Shown piece after piece: positions 37,113 through 49,741 of a DNA stretch of 64,000 bases. Position 1 is the first letter of the stretch; each line of letters begins with the position of its first letter. The DNA is from Amblyornis subalaris (Eukaryota; Chordata; Aves; Passeriformes; Ptilonorhynchidae), in assembly GCA_018881555.1 (NCBI GenBank), contig JACAXG010000254.1, positions 1 to 64,000 of the forward strand. Direction: 5' to 3'. A program made the translations under genes and the position numbers. A model generated the notes under the pieces. The model was not told the origin of the DNA. It was given only the letters and a program-made list of their open reading frames with translations, and did no database searches.

Positions 37113-38669
37113 AATCTGCACCAGAGAGGGTTTTGTGGTGGTGTTGATGTTTTTGCATCACCAGCAGATGGAAAGGAAGCTGCATTCACAAAACACTTTA
37201 AGCTACATGATGGCTCTTGAAAGCCAAAGGAGGGTGAGGAAGGGAATGCACTGTGAGTGCTCTGGGAGGGTACATGATGTCTCTGCCAAATGTCAGGCTG
37301 CAGAGAGGTGCCAGCTGAGCAGGGGTCCGAGGAGGGAGTGGGACTCACACTGCTGGTGCTGGTTGCTCTCCTCCTCACCCCACTGTGCTCCAGCTGTAGA
37401 GGGTTCAGCAGTGGGGCTGAGTCCGCTGGACAGCTCGGTGTGTCTGTCAGCCCCGGCTAATCCTTCCCCTGGCGATGGTGGTGCTGCTGGAAAGAGGTCT
37501 ATAGCCTTTCTCTCTGAGCTGGGGCAGAAATGGATAGAAGAGGCTACTGACTTCCCCTCTGTGTGCAGGCAGTGAAATTGCTGTCTTGCTCTGTACACTC
37601 AGTGGAAGAGAGCTATGACTCATTTCAAATCACAGTCCTCGAAACGGAAGAAATAGTGTTTTTCCATGATGGCTTCTTTGTCTTAATTCTTTCCTTTTTT
37701 ACTTGAAGAGTCTGAGCATTACATGGACAGTCAGATGTTTCACCATCTGCATAATGAGGGGAGGGGACAAGGGTACAGGGCTTTAACCTATGGGGTTATT
37801 TCTCTGGTTTTGCTGCAGAAGCAGAGATCTCCTTGAGATTCTGTGCTGGCACAAGGTTTCCTCCCCACTGAACAGCCCAGGACTCAGACTGTTATGCTTG
37901 ATGAGATAAGTTTTCCCATACTTTGTACAGATGTGTAAGCTCTCCCTCTTCCAGAGTTTTCAGGTATATTCTGAAATAACAGTCTTTCCTGCTTTCCCGG
38001 TCAAGACCCACCAAACTTGAAGGTCGTGAAAGTAGCTGTAAAACCATGAGAAAATGAGTGGTGTCTTTGCGCAGGGTTGGTTTTCAGTCTCCACAGACAA
38101 CATTGTTTTTGCACATGTTAAAGTCACGCTTTCCTTGTGTAGATACCCTGGTCTGGCTTGAGAAATGCATTTGTTGCAAGGTGCTTTTGGTTTGCAAAAG
38201 GCCCTCGTCTCTGTCCCTTGATTCTGGCTCTTTATTCCTTCCTTCCTTTATTCCTACATCCTTCTCATCTTCCTCCCTCTTCCTTACCTCCATTGCCACT
38301 CTTTCCCCTCTCTCTTCTTCTTTCATTGTCAGATGTTTCAATAATCAATAGATCAAATACAGGGCCTTTCTTGTAAGCACTGTGTTAAGTTGTCTCTTAG
38401 GGAAACCAGTGCCTGTTTCAGAAGCTGGAAATGGGCCTTCTCCAGCTTGTATTTTGGGGACAGTGGGGATCATTGCTGGTGTAACCGGAGCTTCATTTTC
38501 ACCCCACTCTTCTATTTCTTCATTATAAGTTATTTCTGAGGTGAATTTTGAATCTCCCTTCCTGAATGAAGCTTTTCTTGCATTTTTTCTTTGAATCCAA
38601 TCCACCACCAATGAATACCAGGTGAATTGTACTGAAATCAACAGTGCCATGGTGATTTAGAATAGATGG
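37113..38669. other. Non-coding stretch
   Basis: Frames of 100-146 codons around 37135-37598 on both strands lack domains. A pyrimidine-rich run of TTCCTTCC/CTTCCTCC words lies at 38230-38320. No repeat family or gene recognised. Confidence 0.45.
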
Positions 38670-39235
38670 TGTCATGGTTTTGTGTGGAATAGAGCTAATT
38701 TTCTTCTTAGTATCTGGCACAGTGCTGGTGTTGGATTTCCTATGAGAATCATGTTGATAACAGATTGATGTTTTGGTTTTTGCTAAGTAGGGCTCACCTC
38801 AAGACACAATCTTTCCAGTTTCCCAGCTCTGCCAGTGAAGAAGTGCACAAAAAGCTGGGAGGCAACTTGGCCAGGAGAGCTGAACTGGCCATAGGGATAT
38901 TGCACACCACAGAATGCCACATTCAGGGTACAAAGTGGAGGGACTTGGCCAGGAGTTGCTGATCACTGCTCGAGGATAGTCTGGGCATTGATCAGTGGGT
39001 GGTGAGCAGTTGTATTGTACATCACCTCTTTCTCTTGGGTTTTATTTGTCTCTGTCCCCCTCTTTTGTTTGTTTTTTATTTATTTGTTTGAATTGTTGTT
39101 ATTGTTATTGTTATTGTTATTGTTATTGTTATTGTTATTGTTGTTATTACTATATTACTATTATCATCATCATCATCATCATCTTTTTTTTTTCTTCAGT
39201 TATTAAGCTATTCTTGTCTCAATCCACAGTTCATG
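38670..39235 (+). mobile_element. Avian ERV solo LTR with internal simple repeats
   Basis: The segment starts TGTCATGGTTTTGTGTGGAA. It then carries blocks typical of a common avian LTR: GTTGATAACAGATTGATGTT, CAAAAAGCTGGGAGGCAACT, GGGTGGTGAGCAGTTGTATT, CTTGGGTTTTATTTGTCTCT, and TTATTAAGCTATTCTTGTCTC near the polyadenylation region. Between the last two blocks a (TTATTG)n array (39094-39143) and an (ATC)n run (39162-39183) have expanded. The consensus 3' terminus is missing or degenerate. No internal retroviral sequence adjoins, so it is a solo LTR. Confidence 0.8.
39094..39183. repeat. (TTATTG)n and (ATC)n microsatellites inside the LTR
   Basis: About eight near-perfect hexamer units followed, after a short AT bridge, by seven ATC units. 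Related avian LTRs carry AT-rich simple sequence at this place, so the array probably grew from the LTR's own sequence. Confidence 0.9.
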
Positions 39236-42200
39236 GAGATGAATCTCTTCTGTGATTTTTCTGTAGGGTAATGTACGCAATGTGCTCCTGGAGACTCTTT
39301 TCCACTTTCCACATGAGTAGCAAGTTGCTCTTCACACTCTCACCTCACTGTGCTCACATGCATCCCACCTGCGGGTCTTGTACACAAAACTTTATATGTG
39401 GTGCAGGGGCCATATTTTAGCACCTTCGGCTTAGAGAAAGAGTTCATGATTGCAACTGTTGTCTTTCATTTATTCTCTAAGCTTAATTTGATTTTAAGCT
39501 TTAGAAAGCAGGCAGTGGGCTCCATTTTGCTCATGAGCACAGGAGAAGTTGTTCTTTTATTTGTGCTACTCTTTTCTTCGTTGTTTCATGGACATGGTTG
39601 GGTGTGTCCATGATAGACCGGGTCAAGAATATGAGAGGAGTGCAGACCACCTAAATATTTGAAGAAGAGAGGCCTCCTTCCTTTTAATTAGTGCCAATAC
39701 TGATATCTCTGCCAAGGTGTTGGTCTCTGTATGTCTGCATTGATGCATCCTCTATGTTTGTAACTCTTCCAGGGCAGCGAGGAGTTTCTCCCTGGCTCTG
39801 TCTGTTCTCTGCCTCACCCAGGTGCACATTATCACTGCTTTAACAGTGGGTTTTCCTCTGTGACCCGGGGTGAGAACAGCTGTGTGCACAGCACATCACC
39901 ACTGGTGCCAGCTGTGCTGCCTTCTGGCAGGAGAAGGGTTGGAAGAGTGCCAAGCAATTTTAACTTTTAATAAGACAAACCTGTGGCCTGGGGGCTCAAT
40001 GCAGGGCTTGGAGGTGGAGCGTTTTCCTGCCCTGGGGGCTCTGTACTTGCTCAAACAGGCCTGGAGGGGTGTTGACAAAGCCCTTGGTGCAGGTGATGTC
40101 TTGAAGTGGCTGTTCAATAGCTGTAAATAGTAATATGTGATATTACCACTAGGTAGTCATAAGTGGAGGTTACCTGTACACAGCCAAATCTTCCCTGAGA
40201 GAAATGAAAGCGTGTGTTTAGGAGAAGACAACCAAAATCTTATCTTAAGGCTGAAACAAGCCACATTTTGTCTGTATTCATGATATACACAGTATTATTA
40301 TGTCGTCTAGCCCCATTGTTTTTTTCTTGTTTTAATATTTAGCCAGGAAAACCTGCCTATCCAGAGTATTATTTCAAGAGTGTGACTCTGGTACCATGCT
40401 GTGCCTCTCAGCTTTACAACTACTGCAGACCTCCAGCTGGGTACCTCGGGCTGATCTTTCACTTCCCATTCACTTATCTGACATAACATCCCTATCAGAT
40501 ATCATTAGGGTCTGAATACCACAAGATAATTCTCCTAGTAGGTGTCTTGATTCTTTGTTTTATTGAAACTAAGACATGGGAAATATTCTGGCGAGTTGGT
40601 TATACAGAATTTGGGCGAGCAATCATCTGTACAGTTATGAGCAGTAACTGCATCACTGAACTAAATGAGTAGTGAGATGCTTAAGTGACCTCCTTTGAAG
40701 CAGAGGCAGAAGTGTCACAGCATAACAGGTACACACTCCCCTGGGATGTGTGAGTTGTAGCAGAAATCCTCTTTTGCCTGATTCAGCAGGGTTGGCTCCA
40801 AGGTGTCACGCATCATTAGTGACTGCCTTAAGTGGTATATGAAGAACTCTGGAACAAAATCTTCTAAATATCTCAGGGCAAGGCCGTTCCACAAGGATAG
40901 GTCAAACAGACATTAGAAGTAAAATTGCAAACTAGTTTTTCATGGAAGTGTCCTACTGGCTGCTGAGTTATTTTTTTCAGTCTCAGGCCTAGCAGGTATA
41001 TAACACTTCAACAGGAGAAACTGAAATGAGTTATTTGCAGAATTCTGTACATAAGGTTTATAAGCTTACTCTTCTAGGGGGTTGCATATGTAAAGCCAGA
41101 GTTCTTTGCTTTTTTAGCAACTTGAAGGACTTGGTTTCTTTGTTTTCCATATTAGTCCTTAAGTTCGGTGTTGTAAGGTTACTGCACCGTTCTCTGATTT
41201 TATAAATCTTGTATTTTACTAACACTAAAAATATTCCAAAACAAATATTCTTTGTTACCTGAGTGTTTTTTCTTTTTCCCTGACAATTAAAAAGAAGTTT
41301 GGAATTCAAGCGTAATTCATAATTCTCATAATTGAAGGCATGCACATTAGTGTGCATTAGTGAATGCTTTTTACCATATTTAACTCGTAAAAGTGAAATA
41401 GATTTTGTGTTGTGAAGCTCCAACAATTTTGCTAGGGGTTTGGCCTATGAGCAACATATGTGCTCTCCTAAATAGAACATTGTAGTCTGTTAATGAGTCA
41501 GGAATAAGCAATGTAATTGCTGCTGTACATCCATGTGAAAGATGAGAGAATCTGACAAAGATAAAAATGTAACATATCAGCATCCTTGCTGTCTGCCTGT
41601 CAGTTGCAGAATTTTAAACCTTGTTGCTGTACACAGAGAAGAGTGAAATCTTGCCAGAGTTTTGTTGCCTTTGCTGTATCTCTTTTTCTGCCTGCAGAGA
41701 CGCAGGTGACAAGAATCTTCTCTATCTCAGCACCTTAAGGTAGCTCAAAATTCAATAAAAATGCAAGGAGCACAAAGATTTTAAACCTCACATATGACAT
41801 CTCTTCATAAAAATAAGAAAAAGCAATGAATCATTGCAGATTTCTATGGAAAAAGACATTTGAGCCAAACAAGTATGTTTTAGAGATTTCTGTGAAAAAG
41901 TGTGTCTTGTAGAAAACATTTTTAATGAGCTAGGAAATGGAGTGAGACAGGGCATAAAAGTACTTGCAAGGACTTCTAGTAGAATTATTTGCTGCTATTT
42001 CATGCAACTCTTTTCCCCAATTTAAATTTGGTCATTGGCTTCATATTCACTTTTGAAAGTATCTTCCTATATATGACCTATAAACTGGCATATGCAATGT
42101 GCCTAGAGGAATCGCACCTCAATATATTAGCATCTTTTTTTGTTTTCCAGAGAAAACCTTCGTGTATGATGTGCTGAATTATCCTAGTGATGTCTGAACA

Positions 42201-45200
42201 CTTCTTCCGTTTTCTTCCTTCTGCCCTTCTCTTTTCTTCGCCATGAGCCAAGTTCATGTCTGATGTCACACTGTTTAGTGAATGAAGTTATTCACCATGC
42301 TGTGCCCAATTAGTCCTTGATAAGCTTAGATCCTGCTGATATAGAGCTCTTCATTGGTTTCTTGTGGTGCCTTTGTCAAGCTGATTGCCAGGCTTGACCA
42401 CCTGTGAAAAGGGTGACTTGCACTCACAGATATGCCAGAATGGGGCACTTTAGTACTGATGGAATTTGTTCATTTTCTGGTGTTTGGTGTGTTCGTGGCT
42501 GCTCTCCTCAGAACTGAGGATTAAAAAATATTTATTGAGAGTAAGAGTTAAAACTGAATGAGTAGCACAACAGGTCAGGACAGAACTGCTTGCTGTGAGG
42601 GGACCAAGACCGGGTTTGTATAGGTAGATTGTAGCTGAGGTGGATTTGAAATAAGACATTTCTGAATATTAACAGGAAGTGAAACATCCCAGGTGAGAAA
42701 AAGCAGTCCTTTCTTTCAGGTCACATTGATTCACCAGATCAGTTCTCATTACAATGCTGAAGCCTTAAAGGACCCTAAGAGAAGATTTCTCACAGATTTG
42801 CAGCAGCAAATTAAGAGGTCTCTTCCTCAAGCTGTGTCCTCTGTCCTCTTCCAGAAACCACCGTTTTCAGAGCAAAACCAGTAAGCAATAGTAGAGTATC
42901 AGTAATCACAAAAGGCTTGCAAAAGGGAAAACTGTGGATGTTAACCTGGGGAGTCCATGGTGTAGAGAAGGTAAAATTGCCGTTGTTTTTGGAGTGGCCA
43001 AGTGGAATTTTTTTTTGTTGTGAGCCAGCTAAAAAGAGCAAACAACATATTTAGCCGTTTGCATCTTTATCTCTCCTCGCAGTTGTGTGACATTTCTGGG
43101 AGCAGCTTCGGGAGGATGTGTTGAGACTGGGTGCAAAGGGAGTTTCAGATGCCACGATTCAGGTGGAATGAGAGTGTATTTCCTCTTCTCTCATGGGGGA
43201 ATGCTCAGGAGAGTTTCTTTTGGTGCAGTTTTACTCCACTGATCCCCTTGAACACTGTGCTTGCAGACCTGGCTTTGTGCTTAACTGACGCCAGCAGAAA
43301 GCTGTGTCTCCTGCCAGCTTCCAGAGTGATGGATGTGCTACAACAGGATCAGCTGATATGAGGGGGTGGGATGGACAACACTGTTGTACCTGGGGCAGGG
43401 GGAACAACAGTAAGAAAGGAATCCATACTTTTATTGGAACCACATGAAATCCCCTCCTAGAGTCTTCCTGCATGTTGGCATCTCTTTTACAGTATAGCAT
43501 TTTGATAAACTACTTCCCTTTTTGTTCTTACCGTTAATTTTTGGCTGAATGGTGAGCATTTTTCACCCTTTTAATGCAGATAAACTAACTGGCAATCACA
43601 TAAGCAAGGAATTCGCTTAGCTTGAAATAAAATAATCCTAATCTAATCAAAATCCTAGAGATGCAGAGATTATTCCTAGGGCATTTACTTTACCTAGTTG
43701 AATTGGTGAAAGGTGTTTGTGCACTTTCAGAGTGAAAAGGAATGGATCAGCTCCCGCAAAAGAACTCCCTAGAAGGAACACAAAAGTCCCTAGACCGTTC
43801 ATTTTCTAGGGGTTGTTATCCTAACCCAGCATCTTGAGAATGTTTTTATTAGAGCCCTTGGGGAGTTTAGGCATCGAGTGTGCCTAATCCATGAAGGACC
43901 TGCAGAGGGCATGATGAGAGACAGGCTTCTTTGTGCCACATTCACCACTAACACACGGCCACCGAGGCCAGGGGAGCTGATCAAAATTACACTTGCTGAA
44001 CAACACAGCTTCGTTCTTCAGTATTTTTTTTTTTTTTTACTTCAGTGCTCACCTACTTATAACAGGAGGAGCAAAGTTCTTTATGCCATTAGAATTTAAA
44101 GTCTGGTAATAAGCAGGTACTTACAGAAAAAAGAAAATTGCCTAGGCTTGTGAGAAATGCAGTAGGTGAAACTATGGTCAGCAAGTCCCATATTTAGGTC
44201 TAATCCTGCTGGCTGATTCCTTTAAAATCCAGTGAGGGCAGACGATAGCAAGAGCCCCACAGAGTGGGACCAGACCCTCTGAGGCTCTGGAAGCCATAGC
44301 AGGGCTGTCAGAAATCCCCAGCATCCCTCCCTTCACTCTGAGTCCACACCTCACTCTTACAAAGACTGCACTTAGTATGAGCTGCTGTTTCTTTCCAGAA
44401 CTCTTCCTGTCTCCTCTACCCATTTTCCACAAACCTGACTCATCACTGTTTCGTTCATTTGTCCCCAGGACAGCCCATGTAAGGGAACATCCCTATCCAG
44501 AATAGGGATGTGTTGGACTGAAGCCATTAGCTCTTGATCTGAGAGCAGGAATTTATAGATTTGCAAGTATATGCTTGATTGAGCAATGCTGTGGGAAATG
44601 CAGGCATGAGTCACTCAGAACACGCCACTTGTAAGAAGGAATATAGGGAACAAAGTATGTTCTACATATTTTTAACATTCCATGAAGGGTTAATTTGAAT
44701 TGACCTTGTAACATTTGGTGGGTTATGGTTTGTTTGGGTTTTTTTTTTAAATTTTGTTTTGTTTTCTTTTTGTTTTTCTTTTTTTCCCCTCCCTCCAAAA
44801 AAAGGCTTATTTTTCACCACAAGTCTTGATTTCTCCAGGATTATGTTTTGGTGCTTCATGAACTGCGGTGTTTGCTGTTCTTCAATTGCTTTCCATAACA
44901 TTCCAAAACCCTTCTGAATTGTTTGAGCAGAGCTCTTGCAAACTGCAGCTATTTAAAGACTAGGTGTTTCCTGAAAACAGTTCAGTAGTTGTTGGAGGCT
45001 ATGTGCTTTTGAAGACCTGGCTCTTCATTTTCCCCAGCTGTTTGGGGAATTTGGAGCATTTCTGCTGCCTTCTTATGTGCAGTACTGAATTCTGGAGTTT
45101 GACTGTGCTTGGGATGAAATTTTAACTTCATGAATATCGTGTACACCACGTGATGGCTTCCAGATACTGCTATCACAACCAGAATCCTACTGTGTGTGGC

Positions 45201-46029
45201 ACTGTTTAGACACAAGGAAGCAGCTGTAAACAAAGAACACATAAGGGATTTGTGATGTTATGTGCTAGAATTAACACAGCATGTGCCCGACAATGTGAAC
45301 TTCAAGCAGGTTCCATTCCCTTTCGTAAAGATATAAAATTCTGTAAGTTTCCAGGAGCAGTTTGTATTTTGCTGAATGTTAGAGAGTGTCTAAATTTCTG
45401 TGGCATTTGAGTTGGTTCTGAGAATCTGCTGGCCCAGCTGAGGGCATCTGAATGTGTAATTCTGCAAAGGTGCTTCAAATTTCAAATCAGAGTGCTCATG
45501 GACAGATATCAGACATAAAGAAGGATGGAGGTGTCCACAAATGTAATGATAAACCTTGCTCATAGATTTGAACAAGTAAAAAGATTGGATTTTTTGATCC
45601 CCATTTGAAAAAAGCCGAATCTATTTGTTTCTCTCTGAGTTTGGTCTTTCCTGCCATTTCGGGCCAGGATAAGGGACAACCCTAATGCTACTAATCCCTT
45701 GTAGAGAAATCAGGAATACAACTTTTTCTTGGGCAAGTGTCTGAAGAAAGACCCCACTCCAGGTCTTGTGTGTTCATAGGTATGGACAGCTGGTTTTGAG
45801 CAGCTGGTGGTTTTACAGAAGAACACTGCTACTTTCCATAGCCTTGCAGAACACAATGCTAACAGGCTAAGCCTGCTCTTGAAGGGATAGGACAGGAGTG
45901 GGGTTACCTCCGGTGTTTGCACACTGGCAGGTGGACACTTTCAGCTGCTTCCTGCTCCCCGATCCATGCTGTTGGAGATGCAGGTCCTCCACACTGGTTT
46001 TATCTGGAATCATGTTCGCTTTCTTCCCA
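39236..46029. other. Long non-coding stretch with one exon-like segment
   Basis: Unique AT-rich DNA. The exon-like segment at 42720-42880 is listed separately. Frames of up to 122 codons (41058-41426 minus, 39870-40130 plus, 43131-43500 both strands) show no domains. A T-run lies at 44028-44039 and a T-rich tract at 44740-44790. No repeat family recognised. Confidence 0.45.
42720..42880 (+). other. Candidate 161-nt exon, unidentified
   Basis: A strong acceptor (GTCCTTTCTTTCAG) is followed by 53 open codons starting VTLIHQISSHYNAEALKDPK and then a good donor (CCA|GTAAGC); a stop lies one codon beyond the donor, as expected just past an exon. The composition looks protein-like (mixed charged and hydrophobic residues), but I recognise no family. 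Its end phase would fit the candidate at 62399-62436 in one frame. Confidence 0.22.
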
Positions 46030-46586
46030 GGGGCTGTTGTGGGCTGTGTTTTGGATCTGTGCTGAGCACCGTGTTGATAACACAGGGATGTTTTGGTTAT
46101 TGCTGAGCAGTGTTTGCACAGAGCCAAGGCCTTTGCTGCTCCTCACATTGTCCCTCCGGCGAGGAGGCTGGGGGTGGACAAGGAGCTGGGGGTGGACAAG
46201 GAGCTAGGGGGGCCACAGCTGGGACAGCTGAACCCAGCTGAACAAAGGGGTATTCCAGATGGAATCATGCTCAGCATGGAGAGCTGTGGGGAGGAGAAGA
46301 AAGGGGTGCATGTTCAGAGAGGCAGTGTTTGCCTTCCCAAGTCATTGTTATCAGAGCCCTGCTTTCCTGGGGATGACTGAACATCTGCCTGTCCATAGGA
46401 AGTGGTGAATGAATCCCTGGCCTTGCTTTGCTTGTGCACACAGCTTCTGCTTTACCTATCAAACTGCTTTTATCTCAGCCCATGAGTTATCTCACTTTCA
46501 CCCCTCCAATCCTCTCCCCCCATCCCACTGGCATGGAGGGAGTGAGTGGGTTTGGGCTGAGTTGTCATGTGGGGTGAAATCAGACA
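46030..46586 (+). mobile_element. Avian ERV solo LTR, 5'-truncated
   Basis: From GTGTTTTGGATCTGTGCTGA through GTGTTGATAACACAGGGATG, TTTTGGTTATTGCTGAGCAG, CCACAGCTGGGACAGCTGAA, GGTATTCCAGATGG, CCCTGCTTTCCTGGGGATG, TGAACATCTGCCTGTCCATA and GGAAGTGGTGAATGAATCCC to TATCTCAGCCCATGAG and a terminal GGGGTGAAATCAGACA, this follows a very common avian LTR type. It is related to the minus-strand fragment at 7665 and more distantly to the LTR at 38670. A perfect 18-bp tandem duplication lies at 46167-46202. No internal region adjoins. Confidence 0.88.
46167..46202. repeat. 18-bp tandem duplication inside the LTR
   Basis: GCTGGGGGTGGACAAGGA occurs twice in a row. Related LTRs have this stretch once, so the duplication is probably specific to this copy or to a small subfamily. 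Confidence 0.9.
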
Positions 46587-49500
46587 ATCCCTGAACTTGC
46601 CCCTCAGGCAGTACAAAGCTTCATAAATCTCTTCTGGGTCTCCCACAGTAGCTGAACAGGTGCTCTGAAAGGCTTCAGGCCACAGTGGGAAAGACTTCCC
46701 TCAGGCATCCAAAAGCAATTGTAGAATTGCTTGAGGAAGTGGTGAGCACAAAGCTGCATCTGGAGCTCTCTCTTCACAGGAGGCCGTGGTCTGGGACGAG
46801 GAGCTCGAGGACTTGGATTCTGTGGAAAGCAATTTATTTTACTTTACATCTTTCATGACCTCTTTCTGAAAATAGACTTGATTCCCTTAGACTGTTTTGT
46901 GATGCTTTGTCAGAGTAGTCTGGGTATCATGAAATACTAAAGTGTTCAGCTTCCAGGATGTTCTACACATTCAAATTTTATTATCTTCATTTTAGAGGTG
47001 AGGCATAACAGGATCAAAACTGGAGAGTATTAAAGCCAGATTCTTGGTCGACCAAGGTTACAAGCCAAAAAGTGAGGCAACATCCATCAGTTCACAAAAC
47101 AAACAAACAAAACCACAAAACTACAAAAAATTGAAACCCCAATACAAATTTGACAGTTTTTTTCCCGTTGGATCCTGTTGTCTTACAGTTTAATGGTAAC
47201 CTGTAGTGATGACCTTTGCAGCAAAAGGAAGTGAGTCTGCATTTATCTTTATGTAACACTGCTACTATTCCTAATTTTGGAAAGTCAGCTAGTGATTGCA
47301 CAGAAGCTGACAGAGAAGAGTTTATACGAAAACCATGATCTTCTGATTAAAACCAGAATAGCTTCCATACACGTAGAGGAAATAAATTAATATCCTGACA
47401 CTTCATAACCCATATCTGACAGTGCAAGCTTCGCTGTTACCTAAAGTATGAGTGTCCCCCTGAGCTGTACTATGTAATGATTCAAATCTGGGTAAAACAC
47501 TAGACAGCAGTATTGGAGTAAAGTTGTGTGAAACGAAAAAAGAAAAAAAACCACCCAAAACCAAACCAAACCTTCAAGAAGGATTTCTAACATATGAATT
47601 TCTGAAGTTCTTTATTACAGAACTAGATGCTTCCACGCTGTTATCAGTAGATGATAACATTTTCATGGGTACTCCACACTGCACTTGAAGGAATTGGACA
47701 AGGATGAGTGCCCACCACTTTCAAGATATAATTTCAGTTAAAAAAAAGCATTTTGTGTGTAGCTTTCAGAACAGCAACGAGTTTGTTTTATCAGCGTTAG
47801 ACATGCTCCAGCTAGGAACGTTGCCATAAAGACAGAGGTTGCAAAAGAGAAGGAGCCAAACTTGGGAAGGGTTTTTGTGTTCAGTCATAGGATCTGTCAT
47901 GGCACACACATGTTGGAGGTGAGCACACAGGAGGGTGTCACTGTTCTTGGTCCCAGGGTCAGAACTTATTGTGCCTTTGTAGTATAATTTAGTATCAGGG
48001 ACATCATATGTATATATGCAGATAGGAGCAATATAGGGCAAGCACAATCGACCCTTTTTGACAGCCAGTGATGGCACAGAAGCTGACTGAGAGGAGTTTC
48101 TGTTTAAGCAGTCAGCAGCCTCTCAAAACAGCAAAGTTAACATTTCTGTGGTCAGCTAGGAGGGCTCCTGTTAGAAGCTGAAAGTGGAACATAACATAAT
48201 CCATTATGGATGGATGTTTGAGAAAAGAGTTGTTCTCAGCATAGATATACTTTGTACTGAGCAATCATAGGAGGCTCCTGTATCCAGAGGGATGACTGAC
48301 TTTGCAGAAGGCAGGCACTGAACCTGTGGCAGAGTAACACAAGTTTTAACTGAAAGGCATCACATTAACCTTGTTGTTTCAAAGGGCGTAAAAGAAAAGG
48401 TCAAACAGCAAAAAAAAGTACAAGTGAGAAAAGATCAGAAATGAGCAAAGGTTCAAACAATGGAAGGAAAGACAACTTCAGTTTACAATGAAATACTCTT
48501 TTTCATACAAAACCAAAAAGAGACAGTAAGTCAGATCTGCCAGTCTTTCAACTCAGGCTTTGTTCCTTGAAAGATGTTTGATCTCCAACAGATTGTGACA
48601 GAAATAGCATAAAGCCAGTGGTTTATTGAACGACTGGGCTGAGACAATAGGACACATTATGGGTTGGCCAGAGATGGTCATCCCATTAATGCAGGAGCTG
48701 GCAGAAGCTTGGCTGCATTTTTGAAGATCTACACCCTTTCCTCAGGAGGAAATGGAGCTGCTGTTGCAGGCAGGCACTTGAGAATGCAATGAGTGTTTAC
48801 TCTGAAGGAAGACTTTTATCCGGAACGTTTCAAAATTAGCGTGTTGTAAGGCAGGTTATGGGATCTGTTCCAAAAGATCAATAAATCATTTGCAACAGAA
48901 AGGTTAGACTAATCTCGTTTTGGGTGCTTAGTGTTGTGTTGACTGAGAGCACAGATTTAGCCTGTTTATCTAGGCAGGATATAAATAGGTGTTAGATCAC
49001 ACACAAATCTTTTTATAATGAAAAAGCTTTAGTATAGAGGGAAAAAAAAAATCTAAAAACTGCATATGTGATCTTCCTTGAACTGCAGGAACGACTGCAC
49101 TCCATGCTGAAGCACAGTAGCCAAACAGTTTCCTCCTGCCTTTTTATCTCTTTATCAATCCTGTTGTCACACAAGTATCTGCAGCTTAATGAGCGTCTGT
49201 CTGCAAGGGGTACTGCTTGCAGAGCATCAGAGTTAGGGTTGCAGGAAATGAAAACAAAAATTACACAAAAATATTGATCTATCCTCCAGATAATTTCTAA
49301 GTGTACTGAACTAATCATTAGCCACTCACTTCTACATAAGCTAAGGAAAGAATTTATATTTGGCTCATCTGACTATTCCTGATACTCTACAGAGGAGGAG
49401 CACGATTAACATTTTGCATTATCAAGTCCAAAATGCTGTTAGTTGATGTTTTTTAGCTGCCTTCTTCCTCCTCCTCCTCCTCCAAAGATGTCAAAGGCAT

Positions 49501-49741
49501 TGTATTAATTTTACTGCTGACAAATTTCTTTAACTGATCAAACAAAGTCTTGGTGGCAGGGAGGGGGGTGGCGGGACAGAAATTACTTCTTGTGCCAAAT
49601 TTGGAAAGCCTTTCATTAGCCAGTGAAGAGTGTCAGCCACTCCACTATTCAAGCACAATCCACACGCAGGCTGGCCTGGGATCTCCTGAAATTAGTACCT
49701 GTTCTAGCTAAGCTCGAACCACGAGGCTTGCACTTGGAGAG
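46587..49741. other. Non-coding stretch
   Basis: No gene recognised. A-rich and A/C-rich tracts at 47096-47135 and 47535-47572 may be old tails. A (TCC)n run lies near 49466-49483. A 103-codon minus-strand frame at 47766-48077 and others are without domains. Confidence 0.45.

Noticed and set aside
37022..37575. Polyglutamine and polyserine frames (118 and 68 codons) and a 146-codon plus frame
   Set aside because: The homopolymer comes from the CTG repeat; the rest of each frame lacks any recognisable feature.
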